From NCBI GenBank assembly GCA_038257845.1, contig JBBSQL010000003.1, forward strand, positions 95,705 to 159,704: a DNA stretch of 64,000 nt. The letters run 5' to 3'. How positions within the stretch are numbered: position 1 is the first letter of the stretch; every line of letters starts with the position of its first letter. Source of the stretch: JAFDXJ01 sp038257845 (lineage in GTDB: Bacteria > Bacteroidota > Bacteroidia > Chitinophagales > Chitinophagaceae). The notes beneath the pieces were generated by a model. The model was not told the origin of the DNA. It did not search any database and saw only the letters and a list, made by a program, of their open reading frames with translations. Below are positions 18,576 through 27,740 of the stretch, in pieces. Position numbers and translations under genes: made by a program.

Positions 18576-19013
18576 ATGGAAAAATATATCAAAAAAGTAG
18601 ACATCCGCTGGAGTGACCTGGACCCGAATTTTCATTTGCGCCATTCCGTGTATTACGACTGGGGCGCATTTGTGCGCGTAAGTTTTTTGCATGAAAACGG
18701 GCTTACTGCTAAGGTGATGCATGAACATCATATTGGCCCGATCTTATTGCGCGAAGAAGCATTATTCAAAAGAGAAATCATTTATGGCGACCACATTGAA
18801 ATAGATTTCAAACTGCTCAAATGCAAGCACAATCTCAGCCGCTGGACGATGCAGCATGAAGTTTGGAAAAATGGCGATATGCTTAGTGCTGTCATTACAA
18901 TTGATGGCGGCTGGCTGGATACAAAGTTGCGCAGGATCACTATTCCGCCGGAATTTTTTGTGGCAGTTTTTGAAAAGGTGCCAAAGAGTAAAGATTTTGA
19001 ATGGATGGAATAG
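18576..19013 (+). CDS. Acyl-CoA thioesterase, hotdog fold (4HBT)
   Basis: 145 aa, a single hotdog domain. RWSDLDPNFHLRHSVYYDW carries the conserved aspartate and the HxxN/Y-like helix start of 4-hydroxybenzoyl-CoA-type thioesterases. EALFKREIIYGDHIEIDF is the second strand pair. It would hydrolyse an acyl-CoA whose chain cannot be predicted. It is the last gene of the run that starts at 17545. Confidence 0.8.
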   Translation: MEKYIKKVDIRWSDLDPNFHLRHSVYYDWGAFVRVSFLHENGLTAKVMHEHHIGPILLREEALFKREIIYGDHIEIDFKLLKCKHNLSRWTMQHEVWKNGDMLSAVITIDGGWLDTKLRRITIPPEFFVAVFEKVPKSKDFEWME

Positions 19014-19446
19014 AGGAAATTGTAAATGGTTAATGGTAAATTGTTAATGCCGGCTGAGTGACTTGCATTGAGCAACTTGCATTGAGCGCAGTCCAAATGA
19101 GTCGAAATAAGCCAAAGCCGGATTTGATAGAGAAAAGCTAACAACTAAAAACGAATAGTTTTTGTTGCTTGTTTTTTAAACTGTTATCTTATATTTTTTT
19201 GTTGTTATTTTTCTCTTCAGACTGCTCATAGTTGTCAGCTCACAATTTTTAGCTTCTCTTTTTATAACACGTTTTAATTAATTGAATGCAGCAATAGATT
19301 AAAATGGGTTATTTATTTTAATAAGTGAAATGGCTTATTTTCAAATAAAAAAAATAAAATCCGTGTTGTGATTCTCATTTTTTTTACTTACAAAAATTCT
19401 TAAATCATAAATCTCAAATCTTAAATTAATTTCGCAGCAATTATTT
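19014..19446. other. Intergenic region with short repeats
   Basis: 433 bases without a gene. It has a 14-nt direct repeat at 19061-19088 and AT-rich runs. No terminator hairpin for the thioesterase stands out. Confidence 0.6.
19061..19088. repeat. 14-nt tandem repeat, two copies
   Basis: ACTTGCATTGAGCA is followed directly by ACTTGCATTGAGCG, one mismatch apart. The flanks (GGCTGAGTG and CAGTCCAAATGAGTCGAAA) contain related short words. Confidence 0.7.
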
Positions 19447-20172
19447 ATGAAACAAAAACCTGTACATCCTGCGATGCAGCCTTACCTCGAAGGGCAAATG
19501 ATACTCATTAATAAACCACTTCGCTGGACAAGTTTTGATGCAGTGAAAAAAGTACGCATCGTTACACAAGTTGCAAAAGTGGGTCATGCCGGCACGCTGG
19601 ATCCCCTAGCCACGGGGCTTTTGATAATTTGCATGGGAAAATTTACCAAAAAAATTACGGAATATATGGGCATGCCGAAAACCTACATAGGCACGATGGT
19701 CATCGGCGCTTCCACACCCACGTATGACCTGGAATCTGAACCGGAGTTTATTAAAGAATATGAGCACATTACTAAAGAAAATATTTTAAATGTTATCAAA
19801 GATTTTACCGGCGAAATTTCACAAATACCACCCATTCATTCTGCCATAAAAAAAGATGGTGAAAAAGCGTATGTCCTCGCGCGGAAAGGCATTGAAGTAA
19901 AAATGGAACCACGAAGCATTACTATTTTTTCTTTTGAAATTTTTGCCGTTCAATTGCCGGAAATAAAATTTAAAGTTGTCTGCTCTACAGGCACATATAT
20001 ACGAAGCCTCGCTCATGATGTGGGACGCGCATTAGGCACAGGCGCGTACCTCAGCGAACTCTGCCGCACAAGTATTGGCGAATTTTCCGTAGATGATGCA
20101 ATGACACCGAATGAATTTGAAGTGTATATAAATTCATTAAAAAAAATATCAGAAGGGCAAACCAATTCCTAA
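19447..20172 (+). CDS. truB: tRNA pseudouridine(55) synthase
   Basis: 241 aa. It makes pseudouridine 55 in the T-loop of tRNA. KPLRWTSFDAVKKVR is the first family motif, and GHAGTLDPLATG holds the catalytic Asp52. STGTYIRSLAHDVG matches the late motif. The C-terminal PUA domain of enterobacterial TruB is missing, as is normal for short forms. Its last 24 bases overlap the end of tamL on the other strand. Confidence 0.95.
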   Translation: MKQKPVHPAMQPYLEGQMILINKPLRWTSFDAVKKVRIVTQVAKVGHAGTLDPLATGLLIICMGKFTKKITEYMGMPKTYIGTMVIGASTPTYDLESEPEFIKEYEHITKENILNVIKDFTGEISQIPPIHSAIKKDGEKAYVLARKGIEVKMEPRSITIFSFEIFAVQLPEIKFKVVCSTGTYIRSLAHDVGRALGTGAYLSELCRTSIGEFSVDDAMTPNEFEVYINSLKKISEGQTNS

Positions 20173-22578
20173 TTGTACCGCATAATTATTTCGCGGCAGC
20201 GGTTCGATCCTGTTTGTAATGGGATTGAAAACACCATACTCATAATTTTTCCAGGTAAAGTCTGAAAGCTTGAGCCAGCCATTGTTTTCATAGCGTGCCG
20301 GGTCTTTTAATTTGATACCAAAATCCACGCGGATCAAAAAATAATTGAAGTCGAAACGCAGTCCTGTGCCCACTCCAATTGCAAGATCAGTACCCAACCG
20401 GCTGATATCAAATTCGCCATTAGGGAGCGCTGCATTTTTTCGAATATTCCAGATATTTCCTACATCCGTAAAGAATGCACCGCCGAGTTTCAAACTGCTG
20501 AATTGCGCTATATTATATCGATATTCCAGGTTGGTTTCGAGTTGCATATCACCATAGCGGTCACGGAAAATATCCGACGTATCACTTACCAGCGATGAGC
20601 CCAAACCCAATAGGCGCAAGCCCCAGGCGCGCATACTGTTTGGCCCGCCTTCAACAAATTGTTTGAAGAATGGAAGCGTATTACCAAATTTTGAATTATT
20701 TCCAAAATTATAACCAATACCCGCTGTGGCACGAAATGCCAGAGCAGATTTTCGATAAGCAACTACGCGATGATATTCCGCATTGATTTTTATATACCTG
20801 TAAATTTTATCATCCAAACTTTTAATCAAACCAAGCAATGCGCCGGATTCTTCTGCGGAAATACGGATATAATTATTGGCTGCAGGATTTTTCCGGTCGG
20901 GATAATTTACACTAAAACTTAGTTGCTGACTGATCACCGAACCGGTATTAAACGACGTGCGTAAAAATGGATTTGTGCGAAATGCGCTGTCCAGTAATGG
21001 CAATGTGTCGAGTGAATACAATTCGATGTTCAAAGGTTTGTATTGCCATATTTTATTTTTCTTAGTCCATTCGTAACCCCAGCCAGCGGTGAGTGAACGA
21101 ACACGAAAAAAATCTTTCCTGTCTGAATAGGCAGCACTGAAATTTACAATCGTTCGAATGGCATCAAGCTTACCGGTTTTGATGATTTTAAATGGCGCTA
21201 TGAATTTTGGAAAAATATAAGAATGATTCAAAGAAGATTGTACGGTTTGCAATAAAGGATTATTTTTATCAAAACTAAATTCCACCCCATTACTTAAAGT
21301 GGTGGATGACTGAATGGCGCGGTGCCACACGTTCCTGTTGCGATACGTAATATTGAATGAAAGACCGAATAAATTTGACGAAGTTAAAAAATCACCTGTA
21401 TTCCTGCTGGCTTCCAGGCCGAGTGTGATGGTTTCTTTTTTTGCCGGTGTCAAAAAGTAATGAAAATCTACCGTATCATTACCGCGGATCACGGTGCGGT
21501 AATCCACGCGGTCCCAGGCACCGATCTGTGTAAAATTATTCAGCGTTTTATAAAAATTATCTTCATTATATAATGCGCCCCTGCGTGTATAAGTATGCGT
21601 ACGCAACACGGAAAAATTAAAGAGTTCCTGCTTGCTATAAATTGAAAAATTTTTCGTCGAATCTATATTCCATTGTTCCGGGTGGCGCATGATACTATCC
21701 GGAATGTCATAATTTCTTGTTTCGGGATAAATATAATTTCTCCCCACATAATATTTTTTGAAAAAAATGGAATCCGACGCAGGATTTAATGTATCCGGGT
21801 TTTGCCTTTCCTGTATGGAAATAAATGCTTTGGGGTTTTGTTTGCGCCTTTCTTCAGCTTCGGCAATTAATTGTGCCTGTTCAAATGGATCGAGCGTTAG
21901 TTTCAATAAATTAAAATCTGTTGTATCAACGATCGCCACGAGATTATCCCGTGTAAGCAAAAAATAACCCCTTCGCCGGTATTGGTTTACAAGCCTGTCT
22001 AATTCAGCACCAATAATTTGTTTTGAATAAGAAGTTTTGCCGGGTGTTATCAACGTCTTTTTGGTATTATTCCGCACAATTCGCTCCAGCGCTGAATCCT
22101 TGAAGGTATAATGAACAGAATCTATTAAAGTACGTTTACCCGTCAAAACATCCATCAGGATGGTAACGCGTTCCTGCGTATTGAACGTATCCACATAAGC
22201 GGAATCAGTAAATTGCGCATGGTAAAATCCCTGTGAATTCAAAAAACTGTTCATCAATCCTTCTGTGCGCGTAATATTTGATGAGTCGAAAATGGGCGGG
22301 AATTTTTCTTTATAAAAAAGTCCAAACTGCTGTACTTTCGGGGCTTTCAGGCTATCATCCCAATAATTATCCAGCCCGATTGTGAGGCTCTTTTTCTCAT
22401 CTTTTGAAATTTCTCCATGCACATTTAAAATATTATCAAAAACGAATGGCGTATCTACCGGAAAATTTTTTACTTTGGTGCGGTTAAAAAAAAGCACCTT
22501 TTGTTCCGAACAGGAAATAAAAGAGGTGATGAAGAGGGTAAGAGAAAAAAATAAAATGATTTTATGGCGCAAACGCAT
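20149..22578 (-). CDS. tamL: TamL-like BamA/Omp85-family outer-membrane lipoprotein
   Basis: 809 aa from the ATG at 22578; a TTG six bases earlier is less likely. The signal peptide ends FITSFISC, a loose lipobox with Cys23. Residues of about 60-250 look like POTRA domains, and the last 400 residues form an Omp85 barrel (FVEGGPNSMRAWGLRLLG, then a terminal FxxQLGIGLPF with C-terminal Phe). Lipid-anchored TamA relatives of Bacteroidota are called TamL and work in envelope assembly. The 3' end overlaps truB and the start is five bases from the divergent methylase. Confidence 0.85.
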   Translation of the reverse strand: MRLRHKIILFFSLTLFITSFISCSEQKVLFFNRTKVKNFPVDTPFVFDNILNVHGEISKDEKKSLTIGLDNYWDDSLKAPKVQQFGLFYKEKFPPIFDSSNITRTEGLMNSFLNSQGFYHAQFTDSAYVDTFNTQERVTILMDVLTGKRTLIDSVHYTFKDSALERIVRNNTKKTLITPGKTSYSKQIIGAELDRLVNQYRRRGYFLLTRDNLVAIVDTTDFNLLKLTLDPFEQAQLIAEAEERRKQNPKAFISIQERQNPDTLNPASDSIFFKKYYVGRNYIYPETRNYDIPDSIMRHPEQWNIDSTKNFSIYSKQELFNFSVLRTHTYTRRGALYNEDNFYKTLNNFTQIGAWDRVDYRTVIRGNDTVDFHYFLTPAKKETITLGLEASRNTGDFLTSSNLFGLSFNITYRNRNVWHRAIQSSTTLSNGVEFSFDKNNPLLQTVQSSLNHSYIFPKFIAPFKIIKTGKLDAIRTIVNFSAAYSDRKDFFRVRSLTAGWGYEWTKKNKIWQYKPLNIELYSLDTLPLLDSAFRTNPFLRTSFNTGSVISQQLSFSVNYPDRKNPAANNYIRISAEESGALLGLIKSLDDKIYRYIKINAEYHRVVAYRKSALAFRATAGIGYNFGNNSKFGNTLPFFKQFVEGGPNSMRAWGLRLLGLGSSLVSDTSDIFRDRYGDMQLETNLEYRYNIAQFSSLKLGGAFFTDVGNIWNIRKNAALPNGEFDISRLGTDLAIGVGTGLRFDFNYFLIRVDFGIKLKDPARYENNGWLKLSDFTWKNYEYGVFNPITNRIEPLPRNNYAVQLGIGLPF

Positions 22579-22583
22579 AGACA

Positions 22584-23309
22584 ATGATTAGTAAAATTGA
22601 GGCCAAATATATTCAATCTTTGCACGCCAAAAAAAAACGTGATGCGGAAGGCGTTTTTGTGGCAGAAGGAGATAAGGTAGTATGTGAATTTTTGAAGGAA
22701 AAATTTGCTCCCATAAAATTATTTGCTACGGAAATCTGGCTCAGACAAAACCCGGAAATCCTGGGAGCATTTGTAGACACCGCAACTGATGAAGAGTTGC
22801 AAAGAGCCGGTTTTTTGAAAACTCCCAGTCAGGTGCTGGCTATTTTTCCACAAAAAAAGAATGTAGAAAAATCATCAAAAAGTAATTGGGTATTGGTTTT
22901 GGATGAAATCCAGGACCCTGGAAATTTGGGAAATATCATTCGCACGGCTGACTGGTTTGGCTGGGAAAATATTATCGCGTCAAAAGATTGTGCGGATATG
23001 TATAACCCGAAAGTGGTACAGGCTTCAATGGGAAGTTTAGCGCGCGTACAGATCGTCTATGAAGATTTGGAAAAATTTATGCGTGAAACGCGTTTACCAA
23101 TATATGGCGCAATGCTGTCCGGGGAAAATATTCTTTCGATGCCAAAACAGGAAGCAGGCGTTTTAATAATAGGCAATGAAGGAAAAGGCATTCATGAAAG
23201 TTTGCAAAAATATATTACAAAGCGCATCACGATTCCTAAAAAAGGAGGTGCGGAATCTTTGAATGCAGCGACCGCGTTTGCCGTGATTGCATCGCATTTG
23301 ATGAAATGA
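22584..23309 (+). CDS. TrmH/SpoU-family RNA 2'-O-methyltransferase
   Basis: 241 aa. A short N-terminal substrate domain is followed by the knotted SPOUT domain: VLDEIQDPGNLGNIIRTADW (motif 1), LIIGNEGKGI (motif 2) and IPKKGGAESLNAATAFAV (motif 3). Members methylate a ribose in rRNA or tRNA; the site cannot be told. Its promoter must lie inside the tamL coding region. Confidence 0.92.
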   Translation: MISKIEAKYIQSLHAKKKRDAEGVFVAEGDKVVCEFLKEKFAPIKLFATEIWLRQNPEILGAFVDTATDEELQRAGFLKTPSQVLAIFPQKKNVEKSSKSNWVLVLDEIQDPGNLGNIIRTADWFGWENIIASKDCADMYNPKVVQASMGSLARVQIVYEDLEKFMRETRLPIYGAMLSGENILSMPKQEAGVLIIGNEGKGIHESLQKYITKRITIPKKGGAESLNAATAFAVIASHLMK

Positions 23310-23366
23310 ATTTTTGAATAAAAAAAGTTATATTTTTTTTCACACCGGCGAACCGTCAATTAAAAT

Positions 23367-23618
23367 AATAAGGTTGGATTTCTTATAAAGGATTAATTCT
23401 ACTAAGTTTTTGGAACCTGCAGTAAAAAGCAATTAGATAAAAGAATAAGGTTTAAAAAAACAAATACAGTTTGAAAAAATAGTTTGCATGTTATTCAAAT
23501 TCATAAAATATAATTTAAAAAAGTCAAATCTTATTTTATAAAAATATTTCTTTTTTTAAACCAACCCGGCTATTAACCTTAGTAGAAACCATTGATAAGT
23601 TATTATTCCAACCTTATT
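23367..23618. mobile_element. MITE-like element, copy 1
   Basis: 252 bp. The ends are inverted repeats, AATAAGGTTGGA and TCCAACCTTATT. A second inverted pair lies inside: TTCTACTAAG near the head and AACCTTAGTAGAA near the tail. A third lies in the core (ATAAGGTTT, and AATCTTATT in reverse sense). No coding frame. Copy 2 follows 135 bases later in the same orientation. Confidence 0.8.
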
Positions 23619-23753
23619 AAAATCTGGTTGCCACATTGGCAATAATCATTATAAATATCTTTTCATTTAGTGAATGAGTGGTGATTCGATTCGAAATGTC
23701 ACAGCTATAGGCATACAAAATTATTTATTTAAATTCCTACCAAATGCGTGCTA

Positions 23754-24003
23754 AATAAGGTTGGGTTTTCTTATAAGGAATTACTTCTACTAAGGTTTTG
23801 GAACTAAAAGTAAAAAGCATTTAGATAAAAGAATAAGGTTTAAAAAAATAACTACAGTTTGAAAAAATAGTTTACATGTTATTCAAATTCATAAAATATA
23901 ATTTTTAAAAAAGTCAAACCTTATTTTATAAAACCTTTTTTATAATTCAACCTGGCTTTTAACCTTAGTAGAAAACATAGAAACTTAATATTCCAACCTT
24001 ATT
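23754..24003. mobile_element. MITE-like element, copy 2
   Basis: 250 bp, same layout as copy 1. The core from AGATAAAAGAATAAGG to CATAAAATATAATTT is almost identical in both, while the ends carry scattered differences that mostly keep the pairing (for example CTACTAAGGTT with AACCTTAGTAG, perfect here). Confidence 0.8.
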
Positions 24004-24045
24004 AATTTTTTTTTAATCATTCATTTTGATCATCAATAAATCATT

Positions 24046-24060
24046 AGTTCCGGAGGAACT
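24046..24060. repeat. GTTCC-type palindrome with GTGGGTA tail
   Basis: AGTTCCGGAGGAACT is followed by TTTGTGGGTAAAATAATT. The same palindrome and tail occur in the cluster at 29919-30505. Confidence 0.7.
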
Positions 24061-24205
24061 TTTGTGGGTAAAATAATTATATAATTGAGAATGGGTTCCT
24101 GCGCAACGCTTTATCTTTATTGCAGCTCAATCGTTGTATTGCAATTTTTAAATTTGTATGAAATATAAAAATCAATAATTAATTTGAAAAACTTCAAAGC
24201 AAAAT

Positions 24206-25375
24206 TTATTTTGCTTCATTCGCTTTTAATACCCGCAATAAATTTCCACCCAAAATTTTGGTAATATCTTTTTTACCATAACCTCTTTCTGCCAATGCTT
24301 TTGTGATCAACGGATAATCTGTTACATCATCTAATTGTTGTGGAGTAAGATTGATGCCATCAAAGTCTGAACCCAGTCCCACATAATCTACACCCACCAA
24401 ATGAATGATGTATTCAATATGATCAATGAGCATGGAAAGTGGTGGCCTGATTGCGTTTGCTTCTGCTTTATATTTTGCATATAAAAAATTTGTGGCATAA
24501 AAGTCAACCATTCCGCTTTTAACAAGGGAGTCAAATTCCACGCTATGTTTTTTAAGAAAAGCCTGTTCTTTTTTATCGAAGCTACTGTCTATAAATCCGG
24601 GATTAAAATTTACCTGAATCACGCCGCCATTTTTTGCAATGGCTTTTATTTGATCATCTTTTAAATTTCGCCTGTGCGGAACCAACGCATACACCGAACT
24701 ATGCGAAGCAATAATCGGTTTGGTCGTGGTATTAATTACATCCCAAAAAGTTTGATCGCCTACATGGCTCACGTCTATCATCATACCCAGTGCATTCATT
24801 CTTTGCACGACTTTTTCCCCAAAATCTGTAAGACCTTTATGGGGCAAATTTGGATTGGTTGTTTCGTCAGCAGCACTTGTCGCCCAGGAAGGAGAGATGT
24901 TATGCGTTAGCGTTAAATAACGTGCACCACGTTTATATAACGCATCTAATTTATATAGATCATTTTCGATCATGTGTCCACCTTCCACGCCAACCATCGC
25001 CGCGATCTTATTTTGTTTTACGGCTTTCATCAACTCAGCATAGTTTGACACTTTTACAATCTTGCCCGGATTGCGTGCTATCACTGCATCCAGGCTGTCA
25101 ATTTCACGGTTCGCCACGGCATAAGGATTTTTGGTATCGCCTTCGCAGAACACGGAAAAAATTTGCACGTCAAGGCCACCTTTTTTCCAGCGATCCAGGT
25201 CGCTCATTGTTTTACCGGTGAGATCCTGGTCAAATGAAAAACCTTCATCCACAGCTTTCATTAAAATATCATTATGCGTATCGACGACAATTGCCTGGCG
25301 ATGTATTTTTTGATATGATTGTGCGTGCAATTGCATTGTAAATATAAGTGCAAAAAAAGAGAGTATTTTTTTCAT
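24206..25375 (-). CDS. Membrane dipeptidase (renal dipeptidase type, M19)
   Basis: 389 aa. A signal peptide (MKKILSFFALIFTMQLHAQ) sends it across the inner membrane. VDTHNDIL supplies His34 and Asp36 of the binuclear zinc site, GVEGGHMIEND the bridging glutamate, and IDVSHVGD and ASHSSVYAL the later histidines. YVGLGSDFDGI is the C-terminal substrate motif. It cleaves dipeptides. It is the last gene of a minus-strand run with an NTF2-like protein, a transporter and an M1 peptidase. Confidence 0.93.
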   Translation of the reverse strand: MKKILSFFALIFTMQLHAQSYQKIHRQAIVVDTHNDILMKAVDEGFSFDQDLTGKTMSDLDRWKKGGLDVQIFSVFCEGDTKNPYAVANREIDSLDAVIARNPGKIVKVSNYAELMKAVKQNKIAAMVGVEGGHMIENDLYKLDALYKRGARYLTLTHNISPSWATSAADETTNPNLPHKGLTDFGEKVVQRMNALGMMIDVSHVGDQTFWDVINTTTKPIIASHSSVYALVPHRRNLKDDQIKAIAKNGGVIQVNFNPGFIDSSFDKKEQAFLKKHSVEFDSLVKSGMVDFYATNFLYAKYKAEANAIRPPLSMLIDHIEYIIHLVGVDYVGLGSDFDGINLTPQQLDDVTDYPLITKALAERGYGKKDITKILGGNLLRVLKANEAK

Positions 25376-25438
25376 ATTTTATTTGATATCAATTTGAAAA
25401 TTTAAGAATCAATTTTATTATTTATTTGTTTATTTATT

Positions 25439-25885
25439 TTATTTATTCAATGGCATTTCCATGTAAAATGCTTCAAGCCATTTGCCATCTTTTTTTACAT
25501 AATTCACCGCAACCCGGAGCTTTGGAGATAATTGAACATTTCCGCAAACTCCATCCTGTGTTGTGATATACGTTAAGAGTACTGTTTTTTCATCAAGCAT
25601 TTGAAAAGTAAAATCATCCAGAGAAACGGATTTCACATTGCAATCATTAATTGATTTGATCACCTGTGATTTATTACTGATGCTATCAGTATTAACCGAT
25701 ATGAAAGAATCAGCGGTATTGATTTTGAACCATGTTTCATCTTTATTTTTCCAGGCTTCCCATCCGGCTTTTTCCAACGAAATAATTTGTGCTTTTACTT
25801 TTTCTGCAGCGTTGTTATTGTCCTGTGAAAAAATATTTGCTGCGTAAAACAACATACAGGAAAGTAATATTATTTTTTTATTCAT
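25439..25885 (-). CDS. Secreted NTF2/SnoaL-like (DUF4440-type) protein
   Basis: 148 aa with a signal peptide (MNKKIILLSCMLFYAANIFSQ). The remainder matches the small cone-shaped NTF2-like fold: a helix (AAEKVKAQIISLEKAGWEAW), then DETWFKINTADSFISV, and closing strands LRVAVNYVKKDGKWLEAFY. No catalytic residue can be assigned. It sits 14 bases downstream of the transporter and 63 upstream of the dipeptidase. Confidence 0.75.
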   Translation of the reverse strand: MNKKIILLSCMLFYAANIFSQDNNNAAEKVKAQIISLEKAGWEAWKNKDETWFKINTADSFISVNTDSISNKSQVIKSINDCNVKSVSLDDFTFQMLDEKTVLLTYITTQDGVCGNVQLSPKLRVAVNYVKKDGKWLEAFYMEMPLNK

Positions 25886-25899
25886 GTTATGAATTAAGT

Positions 25900-27708
25900 T
25901 TAAAAATTTCCCGTTTCCAAAATAATATCATTTGCTGCATCACTATTTTTCAATTCAATATTATATTCTCCCTGCAGTGCATATTTTCCAAAAAGAAATA
26001 ATCCCATCACTGCAACGGGTGTAATAATAAACATCATAATAATTCCAAAAACTATATCATCCTGGTTGCCGGACATTATTTTGGGCAAACCCATTTTCAC
26101 TATTCCAAACCAGCCCGCAATAAATCCGAGAATAATCAAAGGAATCCCTGTCCATTTTTTTAGCCAATTGATAGTTGTTGTTGGTATAATGGATGAATTT
26201 TTTTGTGGCCTGTTTTCTTTTAAATACAACAATCCAATTACTACACTGATACTCATTAATAAAATTGGATAAGTCAGTCCTGCAAGGTAATATGCAGGTT
26301 GATTATTGTCACTTGCTTTTTGTACAAGGTAAGTTGCAAAATAAGGCGCCATGCCGCCAAAAATTCCATATCCAAAATGATAAGGCAATGAAATAGATGT
26401 GTAGCGAATTTTTAAGGGAAACATTTCCACAATAAAAGCTGCCAGTGGGCCATAAGAAATGGTGAAAATAAATTCCAATAAAAAAACATAGAAGATCAAT
26501 GTCCATTTACCTTTATTAGAAACCTGTACAGTTTTTAATATTTCTGTATTTACTGCACCAGCGGTAGTATTTTCTTTTTTTATTTCTGTCATCAATGTGC
26601 CGTCATTATAAAAATGCGTTGTAGAAATTGTAGAAACAAAATTATTTCCTTTCAGGTAATCTGTTTGAGTTTTAATTTTTTTTGCTGCACTATTTTCTGT
26701 TTTATTGTGTAAATTGGTTACCTGGTACATACCATTGAATATCGGGCGAAACCCAATAATACCGGCCAGCATGCCGATTAATAAAAAGTACTTTCTGCCC
26801 ACGCGGTCACTCAGCCAGCCAAAGAGCAGGAAGAAAGGCACGCCCAATAAGATACCAATAATCATAACTGTATTTGCCTGCGCATAATCCATGAACATTG
26901 TTTTGAGCATAAAACTCTGGGCATAAAAACCAACCCATCCAATGGTGCCGCCTCCAACAGTAATTCCAAAAAAAGCAAGAAGGACAACTTTTAAATTTGC
27001 TTTATTTCCAAATGATTCCTTTAATGGATTAGTAGAAGTTTTACCCTCCGCTTTTGCTTTGGTAAAGAGCGGTGATTCCGCCATCTTTTTCCGTATATAA
27101 ACAGACACAACGACCATGAAAATAGAAACTAAAAAAGGGATTCGCCAGCCCCAGGTTTGCCAGGATTGATCATCCATAAAACTTTTTGTAAGTAAGATTA
27201 CGATTATCGAAAGTATAAATGCAAAACCTGTTGATGCTTGTATCCAGGATGTCCAAAAGCCTCGTTGTGCAATGGGAGATTGCTCCGCTACGTAGGTAGC
27301 TGCACCGCCGTATTCGCCACCGATCGCTAATCCCTGCAGTAGTCTTAAAATAAGAACGATTAATGGCGCAAAGAAACCAATGCTGTCATACGTTGGTACT
27401 AAACCCATGGCAACTGTGGAGCCACCCATCAAAACCAGCGTGATCATGAATGTATATTTTCTTCCAATCATATCGCCAAGCCGCCCAAAAAATAATGCAC
27501 CGAAAGGACGAACCACCAGGCCCGCTGAAAATGTTGCCAGGGTTGCAAGAAATGCAGCAACAGGATTTTCTTTGGGAAAAAATTCTGTGGAAATAATTGT
27601 GGCTAAACTTCCAAAAATAAAAAAATCATACCACTCAATGAGTGTACCCACTGACGAAGCAGTGATCACTTTTACAAGTTGTTTTTGAGAAATTTTGGCT
27701 GCGTTCAA
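25900..27708 (-). CDS. MFS transporter, metabolite:H+ symporter (MHS) type, with extra periplasmic loop
   Basis: 602 aa, longer than the usual 430-550. SVGTLIEWYDFFIFG in helix 1 and GRLGDMIGRKYTF between helices 2 and 3 are MHS signatures; GWLSDRVGRKYF repeats the motif in the second half. A hydrophilic stretch of about 75 residues (from NGMYQVTNLHN to VSNKGKW) sits between helices 9 and 10, on the periplasmic side. Two extra helices may follow helix 12. TTG at 27708 is the first usable start; a stop lies four codons before it. The substrate is unknown, perhaps peptides or amino acids given its neighbours. Confidence 0.85.
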   Translation of the reverse strand: MNAAKISQKQLVKVITASSVGTLIEWYDFFIFGSLATIISTEFFPKENPVAAFLATLATFSAGLVVRPFGALFFGRLGDMIGRKYTFMITLVLMGGSTVAMGLVPTYDSIGFFAPLIVLILRLLQGLAIGGEYGGAATYVAEQSPIAQRGFWTSWIQASTGFAFILSIIVILLTKSFMDDQSWQTWGWRIPFLVSIFMVVVSVYIRKKMAESPLFTKAKAEGKTSTNPLKESFGNKANLKVVLLAFFGITVGGGTIGWVGFYAQSFMLKTMFMDYAQANTVMIIGILLGVPFFLLFGWLSDRVGRKYFLLIGMLAGIIGFRPIFNGMYQVTNLHNKTENSAAKKIKTQTDYLKGNNFVSTISTTHFYNDGTLMTEIKKENTTAGAVNTEILKTVQVSNKGKWTLIFYVFLLEFIFTISYGPLAAFIVEMFPLKIRYTSISLPYHFGYGIFGGMAPYFATYLVQKASDNNQPAYYLAGLTYPILLMSISVVIGLLYLKENRPQKNSSIIPTTTINWLKKWTGIPLIILGFIAGWFGIVKMGLPKIMSGNQDDIVFGIIMMFIITPVAVMGLFLFGKYALQGEYNIELKNSDAANDIILETGNF

Positions 27709-27740
27709 TTTCTTTAATTATTCAAAAAAATTATGAGAAA

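Larger units (their letters stand above)
23310..24205. other. Large intergenic region with two MITE-like repeats
   Basis: 896 bases, very AT-rich, with no credible gene. It holds two direct copies of a 250-bp element (23367-23618 and 23754-24003) and one GTTCC-type palindrome (24046-24060). Confidence 0.8.

Noticed and set aside
20195..20215. GGTTCGATCC, resembling a tRNA T-loop
   Set aside because: It lies in the tamL coding frame and no acceptor stem or anticodon arm can be built around it.
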